64,000 bases of DNA, from contig CBDFIL010000003.1 of NCBI GenBank assembly GCA_965248075.1, positions 1,240,001 through 1,304,000 on the forward strand, read 5' to 3'. A program made the position numbers and the translations under genes. The notes beneath the pieces are model-generated. The model searched no databases. It was given only the letters and a program-made list of their open reading frames with translations, and was not told the DNA's origin. Source of the stretch: VXNE01 sp965248075. GTDB lineage: Bacteria; Pseudomonadota; Gammaproteobacteria; Pseudomonadales; Azotimanducaceae. Of this stretch, positions 55,153-63,869 are shown piece by piece. Every line of letters begins with the position of its first letter. Position 1 is the stretch's first letter.

Positions 55153-55815
55153 ATGACTCGACCTTCCCGCCACCCAATACCCGCCGACTTCCCGGGTGGG
55201 GCATGCCCCGTCGGCAGCCGCGTCCGTTTCGCCATCGCAGGAGAAGAGTGGCTCGAAGGCATGGTGACCGAACTGCGCCTGCGCCACGCCGTGGTCGCGG
55301 TCGCCGACGAGCGCTGGAAAGTACCTTACCCCGGAGTGACGGTCCTGGAGCGCGCGGCATCCGAGTGCACGCTGGCGGAAGTGGAGACCCTCGCCCGCAG
55401 ACTGCTCGCTCGCCACCGGGCAGCCGGCGACCTCGCCCGGGCCTGGACCTTCGGGTTCGACCTGGCGCCGTCGCGCGCCGGGATCTGTCGCTACGCCGAG
55501 CGACGCATCCACCTCGCGGTCTCGTTCGCGTTGCGCGCTCCCCGGTCCGAGATCGAGGACACCGTGCTGCACGAGATCGCCCACGCCATCGTCGGGCCGG
55601 ACCACGGTCACGATGCCGTCTGGAAGGACAAGGCACTGGAGATCGGCTGTTCGGGCAGTCGCGCGCACACCGTACAGGCACGGGTCGCGCCATGGATCGG
55701 AGAGTGCGCCTGCGGCCGCCCGTGGTTGCGTCAGCGGCTGCAGCGGCGCATCCGCCAAAGCGGACGATGCCCGACCTGCCGGACGCGCATCGTGTGGCGC
55801 CGCAACGCCGGCTGA
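55153..55815 (+). CDS. SprT-like zinc metallopeptidase
   Basis: 220 residues. HEIAH at 140-144 is the zinc site, with a C-terminal four-cysteine zinc ribbon (CAC...CPTC). The N-terminal part has a small extension (ACPVGSRVRFAIAG) unlike E. coli SprT. Such proteins are DNA-linked or stress metalloproteases of the SPRTN fold; role unknown. Last gene of the four-gene unit, followed by a repeat. Confidence 0.78.
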   Translation: MTRPSRHPIPADFPGGACPVGSRVRFAIAGEEWLEGMVTELRLRHAVVAVADERWKVPYPGVTVLERAASECTLAEVETLARRLLARHRAAGDLARAWTFGFDLAPSRAGICRYAERRIHLAVSFALRAPRSEIEDTVLHEIAHAIVGPDHGHDAVWKDKALEIGCSGSRAHTVQARVAPWIGECACGRPWLRQRLQRRIRQSGRCPTCRTRIVWRRNAG

Positions 55816-55820
55816 GCGCG

Positions 55821-55998
55821 CCAACTTCGTTTCGCGGCCCGTCCTGGCGGACGGGTGGGAGTTTCGCTGGCGCGAAACTCCCGTGGCACCAAACCCTGAC
55901 GCGCCCTCCAAGCGGCGTGACAGACCCAAAGTCCGACAGGCTGTTAGCGCGACCTGGCGGTCGCGTTGGAAGTTTCGCTGGCGCGAAACTTCTACGGC
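55821..55998. repeat. Dispersed hairpin repeat, copy 3 (longest)
   Basis: Inverted relative to copies 1 and 2. It contains four hairpins each capped by TGGC: GCCCGTCC-TGGC-GGACGGG, GAGTTTCGC-TGGC-GCGAAACTC, CGCGACC-TGGC-GGTCGCG and GAAGTTTCGC-TGGC-GCGAAACTTC. It sits between the SprT-like and enoyl-CoA hydratase-like genes and runs into the end of the latter. Confidence 0.8.
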
Positions 55999-56681
55999 GC
56001 AAGCACCTGGCCGTCGAGCCCCGCGACCACTGCCGCGATGGCTTCTCCGCGCAAACCGTCCTTGACCACCGCGTAGGACGGCCCATCCAGCTTGACCAGC
56101 CTGTTCGCGGCCGCGAGCCCCGCGTCACGCACGTCTTCCGGGGCCACCACCTCGTCCAGGAACCCGGCGTCCCGGGCCTCCTGCGGCGGGAAGATCGTCG
56201 CGCCGATCGCGGCGCGCGCCAGGTGGCGCTTCGAGAGTCGCTCCCGCGCCAGCAGCAGGCCGAACGGCGGCAGGGTCATGCCGATGGCGGTCTCGTTCAG
56301 GCCGATGCCGAACTCCCCGTCCGCCCCCACGCGGTAGTCCGCGGTGAGCAGGCAGAACGCGCCCAGAGCGATCGCGTGACCTGTCGTTCCGATGACGAGA
56401 GGCTGCGGCAGGCCATACAGGCGCATCATCAGTCGCGCACCGGCGAGTGACATGTCCCGTGCGGCCACGCGATCGCCACCGCGTATCACCTTGAGATCGA
56501 AGCCACCGGAGAAGATGCCGGGGCGACCCGTCAACATGACCGCCTTGACCTCCCCGGCGGCACGGTCGAGCGCGGCGTCGACCGCCGCGATCATCTTCGG
56601 CCCGAAGGCGTTCGCCTTGCCGTCGTCGAGGGTCACCACCGCGACGTGGTCCACCAGTTCGTAGTGTGCGAGATCTGACAT
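55992..56681 (-). CDS. Enoyl-CoA hydratase/isomerase family protein
   Basis: 229 residues. Crotonase signature regions GRPGIFSGGFDLKVI and GHAIALGAFCLLTADYRVGA (oxyanion hole). The two catalytic glutamates of the classical hydratase are not clearly present (NETAIGMTLP), so isomerase or other activity is possible. ATG 56681 follows GGAGGACAG. Confidence 0.8.
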   Translation of the reverse strand: MSDLAHYELVDHVAVVTLDDGKANAFGPKMIAAVDAALDRAAGEVKAVMLTGRPGIFSGGFDLKVIRGGDRVAARDMSLAGARLMMRLYGLPQPLVIGTTGHAIALGAFCLLTADYRVGADGEFGIGLNETAIGMTLPPFGLLLARERLSKRHLARAAIGATIFPPQEARDAGFLDEVVAPEDVRDAGLAAANRLVKLDGPSYAVVKDGLRGEAIAAVVAGLDGQVLAP

Positions 56682-56821
56682 CTGTCCTCCTGCCGTCCGA
56701 ACGCCGTCTTCATGGACGCCCCCCATGATAGGGAACCTGGCATCCGCGAGCACAGAGCGATGGATTCTAGCAGCCGCCTCAACCGCACCGACGTGCGCGA
56801 CGGGGGCGCCGCGCGCCCGAT

Positions 56822-56850
56822 TTGACAGGCGCTACGTTCTGAACCATCTT
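56822..56850 (+). promoter_or_regulatory. Possible promoter of the B12-binding-like gene
   Basis: Perfect TTGACA with 17 bases to CATCTT, about 70 bases before the GTG at 56919. The -10 is weak. Confidence 0.35.
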
Positions 56851-56918
56851 CCATGTTTGGCGTCCGGCTGCCACGGACGGGCGGCGACCCCCTTGTTGAG
56901 CGATAGAGAGCGTTTCAG

Positions 56919-57857
56919 GTGACGCAGGAGCCCCGCATCGTGTCGCTCATCGCGAGCGCGACGGAGATCGTTGCCGCACTCGGCTTCGCAGACCAACTCG
57001 TCGGGCGCTCCCACGAATGCGACTTTCCGACCTTCGTCGACGACCTGCCGGTGTGCTCGTCGTCGAAGATCGATGCCGGGGCTCCGAGCCTCCAGATCGA
57101 CAACCAGGTACGGGCCATCCTGGCCGAGGCCCTCTCGGTCTACCGGGTCGATGCCGCGCTGCTCGACCGGCTCGCGCCGACGCACATCGTGACGCAGACC
57201 CAGTGCGAGGTGTGCGCCGTCAGCTTGGCCGACGTGGAGCGGGCGGTGCGCGAACTGGTCGCATCGCAGCCGCGGATCGTCTGCCTGGCGCCCATGCGCT
57301 TCGCAGACGTCTGGCAGGATATCCAGACCGTCGCCACGGCGCTGGGGGCGCCGGAACGGGGCACGCGACTCGTGGACCGGCTCAACGCGCGACTTGAGGC
57401 GATGCGCACCCGGGCCGCAGGATTGCCGCGTCGTCCGTCGATCGCCTGCATCGAGTGGATCGAGCCGCTCATGCACGCGGAGAACTGGCTGCCGGAACTG
57501 GTCGAGATCGCCGGCGGCACCGTCATGCTGGGCGAGGCCGGCCGCCACTCGGGCTATTTTGCGATCGAGGAACTGGTCGAGCGCGACCCGGACGTGATCG
57601 CCGTCATGCCCTGCGGCTTCGATATCCACCGCCCGCTGAACGAGATGCCGGCGCTGACCTCGCGCCCCGAGTGGCCGCGGCTCTCTGCCGTGACCTCCGG
57701 TCGCATGTTCGTCACGGACGGCAACCAGTACTTCAACCGTCCCGGGCCACGCGTCGTGGAATCCGCCGAGATCCTCGCCGAGCTGTTGCATCCGGATGTG
57801 TTCGAGTTCGGCCACCGGGGGACCGGGTGGGTTCCCTGGGAGGCGGCGCCCGCCTGA
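56919..57857 (+). CDS. ABC-type cobalamin/iron-binding-like protein (BtuF fold)
   Basis: 312 residues. RIVSLIASATEIVAALGFADQLVGRSHEC is the N-terminal PF01497 lobe, and ECDFP follows. The C-terminal lobe has MPCGFDIHRP and WPRLSAVTSGRMFVTDG. No signal peptide is present, as in the cytoplasmic cobalamin-binding-protein-like branch. No transporter genes adjoin. GTG 56919 is the likely start. Confidence 0.75.
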   Translation: MTQEPRIVSLIASATEIVAALGFADQLVGRSHECDFPTFVDDLPVCSSSKIDAGAPSLQIDNQVRAILAEALSVYRVDAALLDRLAPTHIVTQTQCEVCAVSLADVERAVRELVASQPRIVCLAPMRFADVWQDIQTVATALGAPERGTRLVDRLNARLEAMRTRAAGLPRRPSIACIEWIEPLMHAENWLPELVEIAGGTVMLGEAGRHSGYFAIEELVERDPDVIAVMPCGFDIHRPLNEMPALTSRPEWPRLSAVTSGRMFVTDGNQYFNRPGPRVVESAEILAELLHPDVFEFGHRGTGWVPWEAAPA

Positions 57858-57871
57858 CGCCGCGGCACCTC

Positions 57872-58558
57872 TCAGGTGTGCGCCTGCAGATGCGCGACGC
57901 ACCGCGCCCAGGCGTCCGCGGCCGCCTCCTCCCGGAGCGACGGGCGCATGAAGTTCAGGAAGGCGTGCCCGGCACCGTCGTAGCGGTGAAACTCGAAGGT
58001 CTTGCCGGTCCGCTCGAGCTCGGCCGCGATCCCGTCCACGTCCGCCGGACTGGGGTTCTCATCCTCGTTGCCGAAGAGACCGAGCAGCGGGCAGTCGATC
58101 TCCTCCGTGCGGTCGAACGGCGTGGGGGGTTCGCCCCAAGGCACCATGATGTTGCCGCCGTAGAAGACCACGGCGGCAGCGAGACCGGCACGATGCGCGG
58201 CCCAGAGGTAGGCCAGCCGTCCGCCCATGCAGAAGCCGATGACGCACTGCCGCTCGGCCGACGATCTCTGGGCAAGCCAGCCGCTCGCCACCTCGTAGTC
58301 CCGCAGGATCTCCGGGTCGCGCAACAGGCCCATGCGCTCGAGCGGACCAAGGGCCTCCGCCTGCTGGCCGTGGTAGAGGTCCGGCGCGACGGCCACGAAG
58401 CCCGCGTCGCCCAGCCGGTGGCAGATGTCCTGGATGAAGTCGTCCACGCCCGGAGCATGCATGCAGACCAGCACCCCGGGGCGGTCGCCGTCCCCGTCCG
58501 CCAGGTACACCGGCATGCTCGAACCATCGACATCAAGCGTCTCGAAACGACCCGCCAT
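57872..58558 (-). CDS. Dienelactone hydrolase family protein
   Basis: 228 residues. Triad Cys110 (IGFCMGGRLAY), Asp166 (GNEDENPSP) and His198 (GAGHAF) in the alpha/beta-hydrolase DLH order. By family it hydrolyses dienelactone or related esters in aromatic catabolism; actual substrate unknown. ATG 58558 is chosen; the longer frame lacks family similarity. Confidence 0.85.
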   Translation of the reverse strand: MAGRFETLDVDGSSMPVYLADGDGDRPGVLVCMHAPGVDDFIQDICHRLGDAGFVAVAPDLYHGQQAEALGPLERMGLLRDPEILRDYEVASGWLAQRSSAERQCVIGFCMGGRLAYLWAAHRAGLAAAVVFYGGNIMVPWGEPPTPFDRTEEIDCPLLGLFGNEDENPSPADVDGIAAELERTGKTFEFHRYDGAGHAFLNFMRPSLREEAAADAWARCVAHLQAHT

Positions 58559-58766
58559 GATCGGCTCTCCCGGGGCAACGACGCATTCGATTAAAGCACT
58601 TCGTCCGACGCCCCGCCCACCGGCACGGGGCTCCCCCGATGCTATGATCGGCGCCGACGCCCGGCGGCTCGAAGGCCAGGACGCCGCGCCGAAGTCGGCA
58701 GCAATCCACGCACCGCTCCGGCGCAACGCCGCCGCCCGACGTCAGCAACCGGCCCAGGGAGCGTCG

Positions 58767-59720
58767 ATGCCGAGTCGATCCACGGCCACGGCCCATCCGA
58801 ACATCGCACTGGTCAAGTACTGGGGCAAGCAACCCGGCCCCGGGAACGTGCCGGCGACGCCATCGCTTTCCCTGACGCTCGATGCCCTGACGACCACCAC
58901 CACCGTGGCCGCGTCCGCCAGGGACCGCATGGTGCTGAACGGTACGGAGGTCGCCGATGCCAAGGTCGCGCGATTCCTGGGCGCGCTACGCGGGACCTTC
59001 GACATCCCGCCTCTGGACGTGACCACCGCGAGCGACTTCCCCACCGGCTGTGGTCTCGCCTCTTCCGCCTCCGGCTTCGCCGCGCTCATCACCGCCATCG
59101 ACGGGGCGCTCGGTCTGGACCTCTCGCTGGACGAGCGGTCGGCCTGGGCACGCCGGGGCTCCGGCTCCGCCGCCCGCTCGGTTGTGGGCGGCTTCGGTGC
59201 GTTGCGCGAGCGCGGGGGCGCCTGGACGGCCGAAGAAGTGTTGCCGCCCGAGGCCTGGCCGCTGCGCGTTGTGATCGGCATCACCACGCGCGCAGCGAAG
59301 GCCGTCGGCTCGACGGAAGGCATGGAACGCTCCCGCCTGACCTCTCCCTTCTATGCGAGCTGGGTCCGATCGACCGCGGAGGACTTCGCCAGCGCCCGGC
59401 GCGCGGTGGTGGAACGCGACTTCGATGTCCTCGCCCGCGTCTCGGAAGCGAGTTGCCTGAAGATGCACGCCTTGATGCTCTCCAGCCAACCCGGGCTGAT
59501 CTACTGGAACGGCGCCACCGTCGAGGGCCTGCATTGCCTGCGCGCATTGCGAGCCGGGGGCCGGCCCGTCTTCTTCACGGTCGACGCCGGGCCACAGATC
59601 AAGGCCGTCTGCATGCCCGACTGCGCGGCCGACGTCGAAGCCGCGCTCGCCGCCGTCCCCGGCGTGGAGGAAGTGATCGTCAGCGGACTCGGCCCCGGTG
59701 CGGACTGCGTACCGCAGTGA
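58767..59720 (+). CDS. mvaD: Diphosphomevalonate decarboxylase
   Basis: 317 residues. ATAHPNIALVKYWGKQ at the N-terminus, FPTGCGLASSASGFAAL (phosphate-binding loop), GSTEGMERSRLTSPFY and FFTVDAGPQIKAV (catalytic Asp) are the MDD signatures. It makes isopentenyl diphosphate in the mevalonate pathway, uncommon in gammaproteobacteria. A leader of about 110 bases precedes it, from a TATGAT-like -10. GTGA overlap with the next gene. Confidence 0.92.
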   Translation: MPSRSTATAHPNIALVKYWGKQPGPGNVPATPSLSLTLDALTTTTTVAASARDRMVLNGTEVADAKVARFLGALRGTFDIPPLDVTTASDFPTGCGLASSASGFAALITAIDGALGLDLSLDERSAWARRGSGSAARSVVGGFGALRERGGAWTAEEVLPPEAWPLRVVIGITTRAAKAVGSTEGMERSRLTSPFYASWVRSTAEDFASARRAVVERDFDVLARVSEASCLKMHALMLSSQPGLIYWNGATVEGLHCLRALRAGGRPVFFTVDAGPQIKAVCMPDCAADVEAALAAVPGVEEVIVSGLGPGADCVPQ

Positions 59721-60706
59721 CCGCCGCGCCCGTGATCCAGGCAAGCGCACCCGGCAAGCTGGTCCTCGCCGGCGAGTACGCGGTGCTGGCCGGCGCCCCG
59801 GCCGTCGTCGCGGCCATCGACCGGCGCGTGACCTGCCGGATCCGTACACGCGACGCCGGCGGATGGGCATTCGAAAGCCGTGGCTTCGAAGCTCGCTCCA
59901 CACATGCCCGCGACGCTCTTCCGACCACGCCCGGCGATCCCGGGACCCTGGTGCGCCACGTCCTCGAGCGCCTGTGCATCGACGTTCGCTCGCTGCCGGA
60001 GCACCTGGACATCGGCATCGACTCGCGCCCGTGCTTCCATGCGGGCGTGAAGCTCGGCCTCGGCTCGAGCGCCGCGGCGACGGTCGCCACGGCCGCGGCA
60101 GTCGCGGACCTGGCGAGCGCCGAGTACACGCTCGCCCAATTGCTCGACATACACCAGGACCTCCAGGGCGGGTCCGGCAGCGGGCTCGACGTGGCGGCTT
60201 GTCATCGGGGCGGCGTCATTCGCTTTCAGTCCGGGGAAGCTGCGGCCCTGCATCTGCCCCCGGAACTGCACTACCTGTTCGTGCACGTCGGGTGGAGTAC
60301 CGCGACCGCCGACCTCGTGGGGCGGTTCAACGCCTGGCGCGGGAGCGGACACCCTCCCGAGCTGCGCCGGCTGATGGGGCTCGCGGAGGCCGTCGCCGAG
60401 GCGGGGGACGCCTTTCTCGAACGCCTGGCGCCGTACATCGAGGCGCTCGAGGCCCTCGACCGGGCGGCCGGCATCGGCATCCTCTCCGAACCGCACCGAC
60501 AGGCCGGAGCCCTGGCCCGCGACCATGGCCTGCTCTACAAGCCCTGCGGAGCGGGAGGTGGCGACATGGGGATCGCAATCGCCAGGGACGCGCAGGCGAT
60601 TGCGTCGTTTCGCCGGGCGGTGGAGCAGCTCGGGTTGCTCGTCGTGCCGGGCGCCATCGCCACGAGCGGAGCCCGGCTCAAGAGCGACGCACTGCAGCCA
60701 GACTGA
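59717..60706 (+). CDS. mvaK2: GHMP kinase, probably phosphomevalonate kinase
   Basis: 329 residues. ASAPGKLVLAGEYAVLAGAP at the N-terminus and KLGLGSSAAATVATAA are GHMP-kinase motifs 1 and 2; YKPCGAGGGDMGIA is motif 3. Closer in layout to phosphomevalonate than to mevalonate kinase, but the two are hard to separate without alignment. GTG 59717 overlaps the mvaD stop, indicating a coupled mevalonate-pathway unit. Confidence 0.78.
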   Translation: MTAAPVIQASAPGKLVLAGEYAVLAGAPAVVAAIDRRVTCRIRTRDAGGWAFESRGFEARSTHARDALPTTPGDPGTLVRHVLERLCIDVRSLPEHLDIGIDSRPCFHAGVKLGLGSSAAATVATAAAVADLASAEYTLAQLLDIHQDLQGGSGSGLDVAACHRGGVIRFQSGEAAALHLPPELHYLFVHVGWSTATADLVGRFNAWRGSGHPPELRRLMGLAEAVAEAGDAFLERLAPYIEALEALDRAAGIGILSEPHRQAGALARDHGLLYKPCGAGGGDMGIAIARDAQAIASFRRAVEQLGLLVVPGAIATSGARLKSDALQPD

Positions 60707-60710
60707 AGGA

Positions 60711-60743
60711 ACGTCGCCAGGCGCGGCCTTCCCTGCGACGTCA
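60711..60743. terminator. Dyad between converging mvaK2 and aminotransferase ends
   Basis: ACGTCGC pairs with GCGACGT around a GC-rich loop in the 34-base gap. It has no T-tract, so a terminator role is only suggested. Confidence 0.3.
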
Positions 60744-61892
60744 GTCGTAGAGTCCGCGGAACTCCGGGGCGGCGTTGCTCGTGCGCGCCTCCCGGATGCA
60801 GCGGGCGAGGACGGGAATGCCGTCGCGGATGTCCGCGTCCGGGACATGCCCGAACGCGAGGCGCAGGTACGGCACCCGCGCGCCGGCGATGTGGAAGTTG
60901 GATCCAGGCGCGAAATACAGACCGCGCTCCGCCGCGATGCGCGCGAGCTTGTCCTGATCGACGTCGTCCGGAAAGCGTACCCAGACGAAGAGCCCTCCGG
61001 CCGGGTTCGACCACGCACAGAGGTCCGACAATTCGTTGGCGAGGCCCTCGACGACGAGATTCTTCTTGACCTTGAGGTATCCGTTCAACTCTTCCGTCAG
61101 CCCCCAGACGTCGTCCCGATACAGCTCGGCGACCACGGCCGCGGCGAAGTAATTGCCCCCGGCGTCATGGCGGCGGGCCAGGATCGTCTCGAAGAGCGGA
61201 CCGCGCGCGTAGAGGTATCCCAGCCGCATGCCGGGCGCCAGGATCTTCGAGAGCGAACAGAGATAGACGATGCCCGGGTAGTCCGACAGGGCGAACAGCG
61301 CCGGTGGCTTCTCGCCGTCGAAGTGCACGTCGCCGTAGCAGTTGTCCTCGACGATCGGGATGTCCCGCCGCCGGGCGATGTCGATCAGTTGGCGGCGACG
61401 TTGCACGCCCATCGTGGCGCCGGTCGGGTTCTGATAGGTCGTGAGCGCATAGATGAACTTCGGCTTGCGGGCGTCACCGAGTTCATCGAGTTTCGCCTCG
61501 AGCAGCTCCACGCGCATGCCGCCCTCGTCCACCGGCAGCCCCTGCATGTCGATGCCGAGGGAGCGGTAGGCGCCGATCGTGCCGACGTAGGTGAACTCCT
61601 CGCAGATGACGGTATCGCCCGGCCGGGTGAGGGCCTCGGCGGTCAACGTCACCGCCTGCATGGAACCGTTCATCAGCGCGATGCGTTCCGGGTCCACGGA
61701 CACGCCCTCGCGCTGCGCCTCGCGCCGTGCCATGGCCGCGCGCAATCCCGGATGCCCGAGCTTGCCCGGATAGTCCGTCATCTCCGCGAATTCGCGCGCG
61801 ATCGCCGTCGTCGCGGCGTGTTGCACGCGCTCTATCGGGAAGGTCTCCGGGTTGGTGCGGCCAACCGCGAAGTTGAACAGGCGTTCAGGCAT
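60741..61892 (-). CDS. PLP-dependent aminotransferase, class I/II (MocR-like core)
   Basis: 383 residues, fold type I. NPTGATMGVQRRRQL, VEDNCYGDVHFD and SLSKILAPGMRLGY with the PLP-binding Lys follow the 2-aminoadipate/MocR core, here without an N-terminal GntR domain. Substrate uncertain. ATG 61892 has a GGAG at about 6 bases. Confidence 0.85.
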   Translation of the reverse strand: MPERLFNFAVGRTNPETFPIERVQHAATTAIAREFAEMTDYPGKLGHPGLRAAMARREAQREGVSVDPERIALMNGSMQAVTLTAEALTRPGDTVICEEFTYVGTIGAYRSLGIDMQGLPVDEGGMRVELLEAKLDELGDARKPKFIYALTTYQNPTGATMGVQRRRQLIDIARRRDIPIVEDNCYGDVHFDGEKPPALFALSDYPGIVYLCSLSKILAPGMRLGYLYARGPLFETILARRHDAGGNYFAAAVVAELYRDDVWGLTEELNGYLKVKKNLVVEGLANELSDLCAWSNPAGGLFVWVRFPDDVDQDKLARIAAERGLYFAPGSNFHIAGARVPYLRLAFGHVPDADIRDGIPVLARCIREARTSNAAPEFRGLYD

Positions 61893-62050
61893 CGGAATCT
61901 CCAGGGCAAAGCAATGCGCGCCGCTCGGCGCCGGGGTCGTTTCGGGACACGTCCGCCGGCCACTCTCCGCACCGGGGGCTGTCGTCCGCTGGAAGTATCG
62001 GCAGGGTACGCGAAATCGGTCAACCGATCCGCAAGCTCGCGCCCGCCCCG

Positions 62051-63430
62051 TCACGGCTTCACGAAGCCGATGGCGTACTCCTCGTGCATGCGCTGCTCGA
62101 TGCCCGTGCCCGGACTGCCGCCCCAGCGTGCCGGCATCATCCGTCGATCCCGGTCCAGTCGCCTTGTACCCATCCCGGCGAGGACAAGCCCGACAGTCTC
62201 GCCGATCGCCGCGAGGCCGTGGTGGGTCCGCACATCCAGCCCGCGAAGGGTGGAAGTCCCGACGACGACGATGGCCGCGCAGCCCGGCCGCAACACACGA
62301 CACATCTCCCCAAGCACCGCCGCCATCTCGCCGAAGTAGCGCCGCAGCACCGCGGCCTTCCTCGCGTCCAGGCACGCCAGCGCCGTCAAGGTCGCCTCGC
62401 ATTCGTCCGGCAGCGGGGTGCGTCCGTGCGTGCCTAACGCTTCGTGTCCGAGGTATCCCTTGCGTAGTTCAGTAAGCTCGCCGATAGCCCAGCCGAGCCA
62501 CACCAGCGAGAACTTGTGCGCCCGCATGTAGTCGATGGCGTTGTTCGCGTACGGCGGCGACGTCACGATCAGGTCGACGCTGTCCGACGGCACGCCCGTG
62601 CGCGCCGCCCCCGCTGCCAGCACCGTGGCCTCCGGCCCGTTGGTGGGCGCCTGTCCCCTCGACAGGTTCGCCCGGAGGCGCTTCTCGAACGCCGTGAAGG
62701 CCGAGCCGGGTGGCTTGTCCAGCACGCGATGCGGTCGCGTGTGCGCCAGATCGCGCGCCCAGGACACACCCCCCGACTTCGCGATGACGGTCGACGACAA
62801 GACCATTTCGAGGAACCTTCGCAGGCGGTCGTTCGAGAGCACCTCGATCCGCCTGCGCAGCGCCAGCAACTCCAACTGCCGCTCGAGTGGAAACCAGTAG
62901 TTGACGAAGGCCAGTGTGCGCCGGTCGAAGCGTCCGGGCAGTTCGCGCGCGAGCGACTTGCGCCCGACACGACAATCCCTCCGGGCCTGGTCCAGTACGG
63001 CCCGGCCGGCAGCGTCAGCAGCGGCGCCGTCGATCGGTGCGAGCTTGACCTCCGCGATCAACCGCGCGAGTGGGTCGATATCGCACCCCAGGGCGCGCCG
63101 ACCGAGGCGCTGCGCCTCGACGAGGGTGGTGCCGGAACCCGCCATCGGGTCTAGCACGAGATCGCCCGGGCGGGACAACGCCTCGATGAAGAAGCCGGGC
63201 AGTTGCGGCGGGAACTTGGCCGGGAAAGGGTGCCAGGCATGTGTCGCGAAGCTGCCATCGCTGCCGTGGAAGCCGATATCCGCGTGCAGCAACTCGCGGA
63301 GTCCGTCGAGCGTGCAGTTCGTGCGGCCTCCCGTGGGCGCCTCGATGCCGGCGCCTTGCCGCAGACGGTCAGCGCGCGCTCCGCCAGCGAACCCACGCGC
63401 ATTGCTTCCCACTCGACTCCTCTCCCTCAC
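62051..63430 (-). CDS. Solitary DNA N4/N6 methyltransferase
   Basis: 459 residues from GTG 63430, or 453 from GTG 63412, which has a better AGGAG. DPMAGSGTTLVEAQRLG (SAM motif I) precedes VTSPPYANNAIDYMRAH (catalytic motif IV, SPPY of N4-cytosine type), which is the alpha/gamma order. A HAWHPFPAKFPPQL region precedes motif I. No restriction gene adjoins. It may be a regulatory or orphan methylase. Recognition site unknown. Confidence 0.85.
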   Translation of the reverse strand: MRERSRVGSNARGFAGGARADRLRQGAGIEAPTGGRTNCTLDGLRELLHADIGFHGSDGSFATHAWHPFPAKFPPQLPGFFIEALSRPGDLVLDPMAGSGTTLVEAQRLGRRALGCDIDPLARLIAEVKLAPIDGAAADAAGRAVLDQARRDCRVGRKSLARELPGRFDRRTLAFVNYWFPLERQLELLALRRRIEVLSNDRLRRFLEMVLSSTVIAKSGGVSWARDLAHTRPHRVLDKPPGSAFTAFEKRLRANLSRGQAPTNGPEATVLAAGAARTGVPSDSVDLIVTSPPYANNAIDYMRAHKFSLVWLGWAIGELTELRKGYLGHEALGTHGRTPLPDECEATLTALACLDARKAAVLRRYFGEMAAVLGEMCRVLRPGCAAIVVVGTSTLRGLDVRTHHGLAAIGETVGLVLAGMGTRRLDRDRRMMPARWGGSPGTGIEQRMHEEYAIGFVKP

Positions 63431-63616
63431 GTCCCAGGGTCGTCGATTCTACCCGCGCCCTTCCCGCGGCCGCTGTCCATCGTGCGGACGTGGCGCCACC
63501 CACTGCGCATCGGCGGTACTCGCCGCAGGATTCCACGCCGTGGTCATCCGGTCGCTCCGACGAACCACCGGCCCGATTGCGCTACCCTGTGCGGCAAACA
63601 ACCGGTCGTGGACAGC

Positions 63617-63862
63617 ATGCTCGGCGCACTCAAGGACCGTGGCAGGCGCGCCAAGGAGCGCGTCATCGAGGAGTCCCGCGGGAGGATCCGCGAGAAGGCC
63701 ATCAAGCGCGCGAAGTCCCGCATCGCGCTCGCCAACCGCCGCGTCGAGGACTTTTCCGAGGACGACCTCGAGGCGCTCGTCGCGGAGGAGGAGCAGAAGC
63801 TCCTGCGCCGACTGTGGCAGATGCCGCTCGCGGCCGTACTGGTCGCCCTGGGATTCAGCTAG
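63617..63862 (+). CDS. Small basic protein with C-terminal membrane helix
   Basis: 81 residues: MLGALKDRGRRAKERVIEES, a charged Arg/Lys/Glu-rich helix, and a hydrophobic end (LWQMPLAAVLVALGFS). No family recognised. In-frame GTG 63608 is an alternative start. Followed by another membrane-protein gene. Confidence 0.55.
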   Translation: MLGALKDRGRRAKERVIEESRGRIREKAIKRAKSRIALANRRVEDFSEDDLEALVAEEEQKLLRRLWQMPLAAVLVALGFS

Positions 63863-63869
63863 CGCCATC

